Assembly: GCA_947383645.1 (NCBI GenBank) | Contig: CANDEH010000064.1 | Coordinates: 1-13,579, forward strand | Direction: 5' to 3' | Source: an uncultured Clostridia bacterium | Lineage (GTDB): Bacteria > Bacillota > Clostridia > Oscillospirales > Oscillospiraceae | Length of the DNA stretch: 13,579 nt | In this document: positions 6,358 through 13,535 of the stretch, one piece after another | Numbering within the stretch: position 1 is the stretch's first letter | How the letters are laid out: each line of letters opens with the position of its first letter | The notes under the pieces: model-generated | Databases searched by the model: none | Told to the model about the DNA's origin: nothing | Seen by the model: only the letters and a program-made list of their open reading frames with translations | Program-made: the position numbers and the translations under genes

Positions 6358-6673
6358 ATATATTCCCCTGTTTTATCGGGCTGTCCACGCCGTGCTCCTC
6401 ATACCCCAAAGGATTCCGACAGCTCCAGGCCCGGGTTGTGCTTGCGAAGAAACCACCGGTCTCTGGCAGATAGTAAGCTGCCAGGTAATAGAAGAGTAAA
6501 CCCCAACCGCACGCGCAAAAGGCGCAGTGTCCGAATAGCCCTCGGCAGAGTTTCGCGCGCGCAGATGCGAAATAAATAGAAATCATTTTTCCCGGGGACC
6601 GCGTCCTCGGGAAAAATACTTCTTGCGGAGCGGAGTGTGCGAACGCAGTGAGTGCGCGCAGCGCAACCCCCTT
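6358..6673. other. Non-coding stretch between fold-back element and prfC terminator
   Basis: Apart from the prfC ghost, I see no gene. It contains one more strong hairpin: ATTTTTCCCGGGGAC (6585-6599), loop CGC, GTCCTCGGGAAAAAT (6603-6617), a 15-bp stem with a single G-T pair. A GCG/CGC-rich segment follows (6621-6665) with short direct and inverted repetitions of GCG, CGCAG and GTGCG. The bases 6387-6399 repeat the half-site of the fold-back element. Stretch 6454-6584 has no recognisable content. Confidence 0.5.
6399..6452 (-). pseudogene. Ghost of a prfC 3' end
   Basis: On the minus strand this encodes FLRKHNPGLELSESFGV and then TGA, identical in all 17 residues to the tail of the intact prfC next door, which continues SK before its stop. 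The nucleotide sequences differ at 8 of 51 positions, every one synonymous (TTC/TTT, CTC/CTT, GGA/GGC, TTA/CTG, GAG/GAA, GGC/GGG, GTT/GTA). Upstream of FLRK the frame reads SARDRW instead of EWAAD, and nothing further resembles prfC. The fragment is therefore not a fresh local copy: it derives from a prfC that evolved as a working gene elsewhere or long ago. An overlapping 76-codon frame across this area is not considered real. Confidence 0.7.
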
Positions 6674-6719
6674 AAAATAAAGGCGTGGTCCCCCGTGCGG
6701 GGGACCACGCCTTTATTTT
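6674..6719. terminator. Bidirectional terminator at the prfC stop
   Basis: AAAATAAAGGCGTGGTCCCCC, split here as AAAATAAAGGCG then TGGTCCCCC, loop GTGC, then the exact reverse complement: a 21-bp perfect stem with A-rich and T-rich ends on both sides. It can act as an intrinsic terminator on either strand. The prfC stop codon (TAA on the minus strand, 6713-6715) is inside the stem. Confidence 0.85.
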
Positions 6720-8299
6720 GAAACGCCAAAGGACTCCGACAGCTCTAATCCCGGGTTGTGCTTGCGGAGGAAGTCCGCCGCCCACTCGCCGCCGAAGGCT
6801 ACCAAAGTCCGGCCCTTGAAATCCTCCAGCAGCGCCGCGCCGGTGCAGAGCACCAAATCCTTGGGGGCGCAGGAGCAGGCCGTTACCACCCGCAGGTGTT
6901 CGTAGGGGAGCCCCGCGGTGTAGAGCTCCACGCCGTACTCGCTCTTCATCCGGTAGAGGAACACATCGAATTGCAGCGTGCCCACCACGCCTACAATAAC
7001 CTCCTCAAGACCCGCCTCGGGGATCTTGAAGATCTGGATAGCGCCCTCCTGGGCGATCTGCTCCGTGCCCTTGATAAACTGTTTGCGCTTCATGGTGTCC
7101 TTGGGGCTCACCCGCATGAAGTGCTCCGGCTCGAAGGTGGGGATGCCGGAGAAGCGGAACTTCTTCCCCGCCGCCGTCACCGTGTCCCCGATGGAGAACA
7201 GGCCGGGGTCAAACACGCCGATGATGTCCCCGGCGTAGGCCTCGTCGATGATCTCCCGCTCCGCCGCCATCATCTGCTGGGGCTGGCTCAGGCGCAGCTT
7301 TTTGCCGCTCTGGACGTGGCAGTACTCCGTCTCCCGCTCAAACTTCCCCGAGCAGATCCGCAGAAAGGCCAGCCGGTCCCGGTGGGCCTTGTTCATGTTG
7401 GCCTGGATCTTGAAGACAAAGGCGGAGAAGTCCTCCGAGAACGCGTCGATCTCCCCGCAGTCCGCCACCCGGTTCAGCGGCGGCGTGGTCATGCGGAGGA
7501 AGGCCTCCAAAAAGGGTTCAACGCCGAAGTTGGTCAGGGCGGAGCCGAAGAACACCGGGCTCAGCTCCCCCCGGCGCACCGCCTCCAGGTCAAATTCCCG
7601 TCCCGCGCCCAGGAGCTCCACCTCCTCCCGCAGGGCCTCCGCCCGCTTGGAGCCGATGAGCTCCTCCAGGGCCGGGTCCTCCAGGGCGACCTCGGTGGCC
7701 CTGGCCTTCCTCCCGTGGCCCTCGCCGGTGAAGAAGAGGATGTGCCCCCGCTCCCGGTCGTAGACCCCCTGGAACTCCTTCCCGCAGCCGATAGGCCAGT
7801 TCACCGGGCAGGTGTCGATGCCAAGCTCCCGCTCCACCTCCTCGCACAGATCCAGGGGGTCCCGGGTCTCCCGGTCCATCTTATTGATAAACGTAAATAT
7901 GGGGATGTGCCGCAGGGCGCAGACCTTGAACAGCTTCCGGGTCTGGGGCTCCACGCCCTTGGCCCCGTCGATGACCATCACGGCGGAGTCGGCGGCCATG
8001 AGGGTGCGGTAGGTGTCCTCAGAGAAGTCCTGGTGGCCGGGGGTGTCCAGAATATTCACGCAGCACCCGCCATGCTGGAACTGCATGACGGAGGAGGTGA
8101 CGGAGATGCCGCGCTGCTTCTCAATCTCCATCCAGTCGGAGGTGGCGGCCCGGGCCCGCTTGCCCTTGACCTCCCCGGCCTGGGCGATGGCCCCGCCGTA
8201 GAGCAGGAATTTTTCTGTCAGCGTGGTCTTGCCGGCGTCGGGGTGGGAGATGATGGCGAAGGTCCGGCGGCGCCGGATCTCAGAGCGATAGTCAGACAT
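6713..8299 (-). CDS. prfC: Peptide chain release factor 3
   Basis: RF3 is a ribosome-bound GTPase that removes RF1/RF2 after peptide release. The 528 residues match the family (about 525-530). G motifs are SHPDAGKT (residues 19-26), DTPGH (85-89) and NKMD (139-142). The segment GAIAQAGEVKGKRA..TSDWMEIEKQRGISVTSS is the RF3 version of switch I and distinguishes it from EF-G and TetM-type proteins. C-terminal parts include the RF3 domain III pattern FDVFLYRMKSEYGVE. The ATG is preceded by GGAGG 10 bases upstream. It has its own promoter and a bidirectional terminator, so it is probably monocistronic. Nothing is missing or broken. The long plus-strand frame through it is a codon-bias shadow. Confidence 0.98.
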   Translation of the reverse strand: MSDYRSEIRRRRTFAIISHPDAGKTTLTEKFLLYGGAIAQAGEVKGKRARAATSDWMEIEKQRGISVTSSVMQFQHGGCCVNILDTPGHQDFSEDTYRTLMAADSAVMVIDGAKGVEPQTRKLFKVCALRHIPIFTFINKMDRETRDPLDLCEEVERELGIDTCPVNWPIGCGKEFQGVYDRERGHILFFTGEGHGRKARATEVALEDPALEELIGSKRAEALREEVELLGAGREFDLEAVRRGELSPVFFGSALTNFGVEPFLEAFLRMTTPPLNRVADCGEIDAFSEDFSAFVFKIQANMNKAHRDRLAFLRICSGKFERETEYCHVQSGKKLRLSQPQQMMAAEREIIDEAYAGDIIGVFDPGLFSIGDTVTAAGKKFRFSGIPTFEPEHFMRVSPKDTMKRKQFIKGTEQIAQEGAIQIFKIPEAGLEEVIVGVVGTLQFDVFLYRMKSEYGVELYTAGLPYEHLRVVTACSCAPKDLVLCTGAALLEDFKGRTLVAFGGEWAADFLRKHNPGLELSESFGVSK

Positions 8300-8376
8300 A
8301 GGGGGCGTTCCTCCAGAAGGGTGTCGGCGGCCCCGTCCGGGGGCAGCCGCAGGGAAGATCAGCTATAAACTGTACT

Positions 8377-8405
8377 AATATACCACGATTTTGTGGGGCG
8401 TGCAA
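8377..8405 (-). promoter_or_regulatory. Promoter of prfC
   Basis: On the minus strand: TTGCAC (8400-8405), a 17-bp spacer, TATATT (8377-8382) preceded by TGG, that is an extended -10. One of the best promoters in the window. It starts only 18 bases from the stop codon of the upstream amidohydrolase gene, so prfC has independent transcription. Confidence 0.75.
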
Positions 8406-8422
8406 GGGGGAACGGGGGATTT

Positions 8423-9235
8423 TCATTCAATTGCCCGGTAGTGATAAAAGGCCGCAAAGTTGTGAAAGAGCACGTCCTCCAGCAGCTTCTCAGGGAGGCC
8501 CAGGGCCAGCGTCTTGTCCAGCTCCTTCTTGGGACACCAGATAGGGTAGTCCGAGCCGAAGAACAGATGGGTGGGGTCGTAGGCGTCCATGCAGTCAAAG
8601 AGCCGCGCCTCCCCCGGCGCGTAGCTGAAGGAGCTGCTGATATCCGCGTAGACGTTGGGCAGCGCCGCCAGCGGCCGCACCGTCTCCGGGTCCCACTCGC
8701 CCCAGCTGCCCAGGTGGGTGGCGATGCACCGCAGCTTGGGGAAGGTCCTGGCGATGGGAAGCATCCGCTCCGGACCGGAGACCCGGACCCGGGGATCCCC
8801 CATGTGGGAGATCAGAAACATGTCGTGGGCCGCCATCTCCTCGAACATGGGGAAGAGCCGCTTATCATCCAGCACAAAGTGCTGAAACTCCGGGTGGAGC
8901 TTGACGCCGTAGATGCCGTGCTCCCGCATCCACCGGAGCTCCGCCTCAAACCCCTCATACTCCGCGTGGAGGGTGCCGCAGGGGATGAATTCCGAATGGG
9001 CCTCCGCCTCCTGGAGGATGTAGCGGTTGATGTGCTCCACCTGGGCGGCGGTGGTGGCGGCGGAGAACACCAGGGCGTGGCCGATCCCCGCCTCGCGGAG
9101 CACGTCCACCAGCTCCTGGACGCTGCCGTAGTGGTTGGGGGGCTCGGGCAGGTCAAAGTAGTCCGCGGTGGCCACGGTGGCCTTCCGGGCGATCTTGTCG
9201 GGGAAGATGTGGGTGTGGGCGTCGATGACTCGCAT
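8423..9235 (-). CDS. Amidohydrolase family protein (amidohydrolase_2 type), substrate unknown
   Basis: 270 residues with a metal-dependent TIM-barrel layout: H7 and H9 in DAHTHIF at the very N terminus, H114 in VKLHPEFQ, H144 in LISHMGDP, H174 in ATHLGSW and D229 in FFGSDYPIW. This set of ligands is that of the PF04909-type amidohydrolases, which include hydrolases and decarboxylases; many in Clostridia have no assigned substrate. It is a cytoplasmic protein without a signal peptide. The frame stays open 98 codons further upstream, but the ATG at 9235 is chosen because DAHTH should lie near the start and GGAGGG lies 9 bases upstream; the extension has no family resemblance. It is divergent from blaI. 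Confidence 0.9.
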   Translation of the reverse strand: MRVIDAHTHIFPDKIARKATVATADYFDLPEPPNHYGSVQELVDVLREAGIGHALVFSAATTAAQVEHINRYILQEAEAHSEFIPCGTLHAEYEGFEAELRWMREHGIYGVKLHPEFQHFVLDDKRLFPMFEEMAAHDMFLISHMGDPRVRVSGPERMLPIARTFPKLRCIATHLGSWGEWDPETVRPLAALPNVYADISSSFSYAPGEARLFDCMDAYDPTHLFFGSDYPIWCPKKELDKTLALGLPEKLLEDVLFHNFAAFYHYRAIE

Positions 9236-9275
9236 GGCGGGGGTCCCTCCGGTCGAATGATATTTTTTCACCCCT

Positions 9276-9284
9276 ATAGTACCA
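9276..9284 (-). promoter_or_regulatory. Extended -10 promoter of the amidohydrolase gene
   Basis: On the minus strand TGG then TACTAT (9276-9281), followed by AGGGG. The -35 position at 17 bp reads TTTTAT, a weak match. A 9-bp hairpin, GCGGAAATT/AATTTCCGC around GCCA (9307-9328), lies just upstream. Confidence 0.5.
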
Positions 9285-9400
9285 CAAAAATAGGTGCCAT
9301 AAAACGGCGGAAATTGCCAAATTTCCGCAGCAGCGGCGGCAAAAAATTGGAATCCGGGCATATAACTCGTGCTGCCGGGCCCGGCGGCAGAAATTGGGGC

Positions 9401-9452
9401 TTGCTTTTTTGTTATACACATGTATAATATAGTTAAACTATACGACTGTATA
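9401..9452 (+). promoter_or_regulatory. blaI promoter with three candidate BlaI operators
   Basis: TTGCTT (9401-9406), a 16-bp spacer, TATAAT (9423-9428). Three dyads overlap or follow it. O1, TTATACACATGTATAA (9412-9427), has a perfect TACAnnTGTA core lying on the spacer and -10. O2, TATAGTTAAACTATA (9428-9442), is an odd-length perfect palindrome. O3, TATACGACTGTATA (9439-9452), is a TACA/TGTA site with one mismatch and overlaps O2 by four bases. TACA/TGTA half-sites are those known for BlaI and MecI, so autorepression of the blaI-M56 unit is very likely. Confidence 0.75.
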
Positions 9453-9482
9453 ACAACGCGGCAGTGCGACAGGGAGGTGCCT

Positions 9483-9875
9483 ATGGAACAGGAGCTGAGA
9501 CGCCTGGGGGACGCGGAGCTGGAGATCATGCAGGCGGTGTGGCGCGCCGGGGAGCCGGTTCAGGCCTCCGCCATCCAGCGGGAGCTGAGGGAGCGGCGGC
9601 CCTGGCCCCTGCCGGCGGTGCTGACGGCGCTGAACCGGCTGGTGGAGAAGGGATTTCTCACCTGCCGGAAGCAGGGCCGGGGGAACTGGTACGCCCCGGC
9701 GGTGAGCCAGGAGGAGTACCGGGAGTTTGAGAGCCGGGGCTTCCTCCGGCGGCTCTACGGCAACTCCTTCCCCGCCCTGGTGGCGGCGCTGTACCGGGGG
9801 AGGGCCATTGGGAAAGAGGAGCTGGCGGACCTGCGCCGCTTCCTGGATCAGCTGGAGAGAGAGGAGGAGAAGTGA
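9483..9875 (+). CDS. BlaI/MecI-family transcriptional repressor
   Basis: 130 residues, typical length for the family. An N-terminal winged helix (LGDAELEIMQAVWRAGEP, then LPAVLTALNRLVEKGFLTCRKQGRGNWY) precedes a C-terminal dimerisation part (EFESRGFLRRLYGNSFPALVAALY..., then EELADLRRFLDQLE). Such proteins repress their own operon until cleaved, directly or indirectly, through the partner membrane metalloprotease. The ATG has AGGGAGGTG just upstream; the frame remains open further, but that part covers the promoter and operators. In the staphylococcal repressors the cleavage region reads LVLNF; here the corresponding place reads LVAAL (99-103), so the Asn-Phe bond is absent. The stop overlaps the start of the M56 gene by one base. 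Confidence 0.93.
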   Translation: MEQELRRLGDAELEIMQAVWRAGEPVQASAIQRELRERRPWPLPAVLTALNRLVEKGFLTCRKQGRGNWYAPAVSQEEYREFESRGFLRRLYGNSFPALVAALYRGRAIGKEELADLRRFLDQLEREEEK

Positions 9876-12800
9876 TGGAGCAGATGTTGTCTCTTTTGAA
9901 GTGCAGCGTCCTGGTGGGGGTCGCCGTACTGGTGCTGTGGGCGCTGCGCCCCGCCCTGGGGAAGCGGTACCAGGCCAAATGGCGGTGCGCGCTGTGGCTA
10001 ATACTGGCGGCGGCGCTGCTGCTGCCCCTGCTCCCGGTGCCGGCCCCCTGGACCGACGCGGTGACGGAGCGGGCCCCCATCCGTATTGAGGTGCCCCAGG
10101 CCCCGCCCATCGTACTCCAGTCCCCGGCGGAGCCGGCGGACAGTACGCCTTCCCCCACGCCCCGGCCCCCGGCGGGGGACGCGGTCCTGCCGGCGCCCCC
10201 TCTGCCGTCCCCGGCGGGCGGCGGTGCGGCAAGCAGTCAGCCGGCTCCCCAGCCGGTGCGCGTGAGCCTGCCCACTCTTCTGCGGACGATCTGGCTGGCG
10301 GGCATGGCGGTGTTCGCGTTGTACTATGCGCTCGGCACCGCCTTTTTCTACCGCCGGACCCTCCGCTGGAGCCGTCCGGCGCCGGAGAGCCTCCGGGAGC
10401 AGCTGGAGGCCGCCGCCCGGTCCCTTGGCCTCCGCCGGACGCCGGCGCTGCTGGTGTCGGGCTATGTGAAGAGCCCCATGGTCATCGGCCTCCTCCGCCC
10501 CAGACTGGTGCTGCCGGAGGAGGACTACGGCCCCCGGGAGCTCCGCTTCATCCTCCGCCACGAGCTGACCCACTACCGGCGGGGGGATCTGTGGTTTAAA
10601 CTGCTGCTGCTCATCGCCAACGGCGTCCACTGGTTTAACCCCCTCAGCTACCTGCTGGTCCGGGAGGCAGCGACGGACCTGGAGCTGACCTGCGACGACG
10701 CGGTGGTAGCCGGGGCGGACCGGGAGACCCGGCGGGCCTACAGCGAGACCCTTCTGGCCTCCCTCCACCGCCAGAGCGGGGCGGGGGTGGCCCTCTCCAC
10801 CCATTTTTATGGAGGTGCAAAGACGATGAAAGAGCGGTTTCAAAATATCCTCACCGGCCAGGGCCGGAAGCGGGGGATTGCGGTCCTCTGCGGGGTGCTC
10901 CTCCTTCTGGCCGCCCTGGGCCTGGGCGTGGCGGTGACGGAGCAGAGGAGCGTACCCCTCACCGATGCGGAACTTGCACAGTGGCAGGAGAAGCTGGCAC
11001 AGCCGGGTTGGGCCGCCCTTCTCACCCACATGTACGGATCCCCGGAGATGCTCAACCTCCGATACGTCCTCCTCTACGGGGCGGGCATAGACCACCCGCT
11101 CACCGACGCCGAGCGCGACGACGCCCACGACGCCTTCTTCACCCGCTACGACGGCCGGATGGGGGACGCCTACACCGAGGCTTTCGGCGAGCCCTGGGAG
11201 AACCGGATCATCGGCGTCGCCGCCGCCGACTTTGACGCCTACCTGCGGGAGTACACGGGTCTGGGCTTCGAGGACCTTTCCCACGCACAGCAGTGGAACT
11301 ACCTGGAGGAGTACGACAGCTACTATGCCCTGAACACCCGCACCGGCGACCTTCAAATGGAGGTGGTCTCCGGCAAGCGGCAGGGCGACACCGTCCGCCT
11401 GACCCTCCGCCGGGAGCAGGCGGAGTGGAACCAGACCGTCTGCGACCAGGTCGGCATCCCCTGGGAGGACGCCGTCCTCACCGTCACCGGCGGCAAGGTG
11501 GAGAGCTTTGCGAACCCCCTCTATACCGTCGCGGAGAGCGCGGCGACGGGGTTCCTGGAGAACTACGGGGAGGACGCCCAGGCGGCTTTGAGCCAGCCCC
11601 TGCTGCTGCGCGTCGCCTACCGCGCTGAGACCGGGGACTACTACGAGTGGCAGCTCAACCTCCGCCTCACCGGCGAGGACGGCGAGCCCCGCTACGACAG
11701 CGCCCGGATGCTCACCTGCGTGAAAGACAACGGCGACACGAAGATGGTACAGGCCACCATGGGCGACCAGACCCTGGGCGAGGGGTACCCGAGCTACATC
11801 GCCATGGGCTACCGCTTCGAGGACTATATCCGCTACCACTACGACTACAACCTGACCCTCACCGCCCGGCACCAGGGCTGGCCCGCCCTCACCGACGCCT
11901 TCCAGGACCTCTACCAGGCCGGTGAGGCGGAGTGGATCAAGGACCCCCAGGAGACGGCGGCCCGGTGGATCCTCTCCTGCGGCGACCAGCTGGTGAGCGC
12001 CGAGACCGTCTATGAGCAGGGGGTGGACGAAGCCCCTGCCGACGAGACCTACGCCGCCTCCGTCACGGCCGACATGGCCTCCCGGGACGTGCTCCTGCGC
12101 TGCACCACCGCCGAGGGGCGGCAGGTACTGATTCTGTTGAACCGCCTGAACCCCCAGGCGGGGCGGGCCCCCGGCTGCTGGACGGTGGTAGGCTGGGAGA
12201 CGGAGAGCGGCGAGGACCTGCCGGCGGCGGCGGAAGCGGACTACCAGAGCGCCAGCGTCCAGATCCGCTACACCGCCAATGGTCAGGAGTGGGAGACCAC
12301 GGCCTACCTCCTCCGGGGCGGCACGGGCTACCAGGGGGGCGCCTACACGGACTACGCCTACGATGTCTATATCCCCCGGGGCTGGACCCGCTCCATTGTC
12401 CACACTCCGGAGGGCTTCGGCACCTACTGGTACCCCGTGGCGGCGTACCCGGGACACAACTTCCTGCGCATCGCCTGGAGCGGCCACGCCGACGCCGACA
12501 GCTTCTACCAGTCCTACCTGCCCCAGTACGAGGAGACGGAGAACAACAAGCGCCAGCTGGACAGCGGGGACGCCACCGCCGCCTGGGCCCGGGGGACCCA
12601 GACCGTCTCCGGTCAGAAGCGCTATACCGAGAGCCTCTGGGTGGACGGGGCCCACGGCCCCTTCGAGGTCCTCTGGACCTCCACCGACCCGGCTCTGATG
12701 GCGGAGATGCGGGCGGCGGCCATGACCTTCACCCAGGCGGGGGAGGATCCCCCGTCCTTCGGTGAGATCGAGCCGGTGACGCTGACGGGCCACTTTGTCT

Positions 12801-13435
12801 ACTACCCCGGCTACCGCGAGGTGTGGCAGGCGGAGGACACGGAGTGGCTTCAGGCGGGGAACTACCTGGTGCTGACCCCCAGCGGCTGGGCCTTCCGTGT
12901 GGAGGACTACTTCCAGGAGAACGCGGAGCGGGTGCGGAGCCTGATGAACGTCCCCAGCTCCCGCTACCCCGCCCCCTTCGGGGACATCCGCCTGGACACC
13001 CTGGAGCTGGCCTGGACCCAGGACAGCGGCTTTCCCAAGGAGGACGACAGTCTGTACACGCTGTTCATCTACCGTGCGGACTGGTCCATGTACGCCGCCG
13101 ACGCGCCCTCCTACGCCGGCGGCAGCGTGGATCAGAACGGCTGGTGGCACAGGGATAAGCCCTGCTATCTGGTGCTGGAGGCCAGCTATAAGAAGGGGTG
13201 TATCCAGCGGAGCTTCCTGATGAGCAGCGACTACGAGCCGGGCAGCGAGGAATTCAACCGGGAGCTCAATATGGTGGAGACCGGCCTCGGCAGCTCCGTC
13301 TATGTGACGGAGATCGGCATTGACAATCGGATTGGGGTCACCGAGCACGACACCCACCCGGCGATTTTTTATGACAGTACCGCGAGGGAGCTGTATGCTA
13401 TCCATACATCGCCGGCTCTGCCTGACGGCGGCTGA
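9875..13435 (+). CDS. M56 (BlaR1-type) membrane metallopeptidase with giant ectodomain
   Basis: 1186 residues, about twice BlaR1 of Staphylococcus. Membrane helices at about 7-25, 37-56, 138-159 and 334-354. Residues 57-130 are a Pro-rich extracellular loop. The cytoplasmic zinc-protease domain has H229-E-L-T-H233 and third ligand E270 in DLELTCDDAVV. A pair R286-R287 lies near where BlaR1 cuts itself. TMKERFQNIL leads into helix 4. The remaining 830 residues are outside, without the SxxK/SxN/KTG order of a penicillin-binding sensor. The part at 360-545 (THMYGSPEMLNL...YLREYTGL...YLEEYDSYY) resembles a module I remember from Clostridial M56 and lipoproteins, unnamed to me. The ATG overlaps the blaI stop (TGATG) and has GGAGG upstream. 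Likely senses an envelope signal and inactivates BlaI. Confidence 0.88.
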   Translation: MEQMLSLLKCSVLVGVAVLVLWALRPALGKRYQAKWRCALWLILAAALLLPLLPVPAPWTDAVTERAPIRIEVPQAPPIVLQSPAEPADSTPSPTPRPPAGDAVLPAPPLPSPAGGGAASSQPAPQPVRVSLPTLLRTIWLAGMAVFALYYALGTAFFYRRTLRWSRPAPESLREQLEAAARSLGLRRTPALLVSGYVKSPMVIGLLRPRLVLPEEDYGPRELRFILRHELTHYRRGDLWFKLLLLIANGVHWFNPLSYLLVREAATDLELTCDDAVVAGADRETRRAYSETLLASLHRQSGAGVALSTHFYGGAKTMKERFQNILTGQGRKRGIAVLCGVLLLLAALGLGVAVTEQRSVPLTDAELAQWQEKLAQPGWAALLTHMYGSPEMLNLRYVLLYGAGIDHPLTDAERDDAHDAFFTRYDGRMGDAYTEAFGEPWENRIIGVAAADFDAYLREYTGLGFEDLSHAQQWNYLEEYDSYYALNTRTGDLQMEVVSGKRQGDTVRLTLRREQAEWNQTVCDQVGIPWEDAVLTVTGGKVESFANPLYTVAESAATGFLENYGEDAQAALSQPLLLRVAYRAETGDYYEWQLNLRLTGEDGEPRYDSARMLTCVKDNGDTKMVQATMGDQTLGEGYPSYIAMGYRFEDYIRYHYDYNLTLTARHQGWPALTDAFQDLYQAGEAEWIKDPQETAARWILSCGDQLVSAETVYEQGVDEAPADETYAASVTADMASRDVLLRCTTAEGRQVLILLNRLNPQAGRAPGCWTVVGWETESGEDLPAAAEADYQSASVQIRYTANGQEWETTAYLLRGGTGYQGGAYTDYAYDVYIPRGWTRSIVHTPEGFGTYWYPVAAYPGHNFLRIAWSGHADADSFYQSYLPQYEETENNKRQLDSGDATAAWARGTQTVSGQKRYTESLWVDGAHGPFEVLWTSTDPALMAEMRAAAMTFTQAGEDPPSFGEIEPVTLTGHFVYYPGYREVWQAEDTEWLQAGNYLVLTPSGWAFRVEDYFQENAERVRSLMNVPSSRYPAPFGDIRLDTLELAWTQDSGFPKEDDSLYTLFIYRADWSMYAADAPSYAGGSVDQNGWWHRDKPCYLVLEASYKKGCIQRSFLMSSDYEPGSEEFNRELNMVETGLGSSVYVTEIGIDNRIGVTEHDTHPAIFYDSTARELYAIHTSPALPDGG

Positions 13436-13444
13436 AAGATCGCT

Positions 13445-13535
13445 CTCCCCCTGCGGGGAGTTCGCCGCGTCCGCGGCGGGGACGGGGAGTTTCGCCCCCC
13501 GGGGCGAGGTACTTTTCCCACGCGGGAAAAGTACC
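13445..13535. repeat. Tandem hairpin cluster after the M56 gene
   Basis: Four different stems follow one another: CTCCCC/GGGGAG with loop CTGC (13445-13460); CGCCGC/GCGGCG with loop GTCC (13463-13478); TCGCCCC/GGGGCGA with loop CC (13492-13507); and GGTACTTTTCCC/GGGAAAAGTACC with loop ACGC (13508-13535). The first may end the blaI-M56 transcript, but none has a T tract. The rest of the window (13536-13579) holds nothing I recognise. Confidence 0.6.

Noticed and set aside
6356..6586. 76-codon frame on the minus strand through the prfC ghost
   Set aside because: It reads the ghost in the wrong frame (FFASTTRAWSCRNPLGYEE) and has no ribosome binding site; the hydrophobic composition is accidental.
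6758..8368. 536-codon open frame on the plus strand opposite prfC
   Set aside because: It mirrors the prfC codons, is rich in Gly, His, Leu, Val and Pro without family resemblance, and has no promoter or ribosome binding site. It arises from the strong GC bias at third positions.
9236..9529. N-terminal extension of 98 codons for the amidohydrolase
   Set aside because: The DAHTH metal motif should be at the protein start, GGAGGG stands just before ATG at 9235, and the extension covers the divergent promoters and operators.
9998..13405. 1135-codon open frame on the minus strand opposite the M56 gene
   Set aside because: Same bias artefact. The plus-strand gene has a full M56 signature, membrane helices, a Shine-Dalgarno and coupling to blaI.
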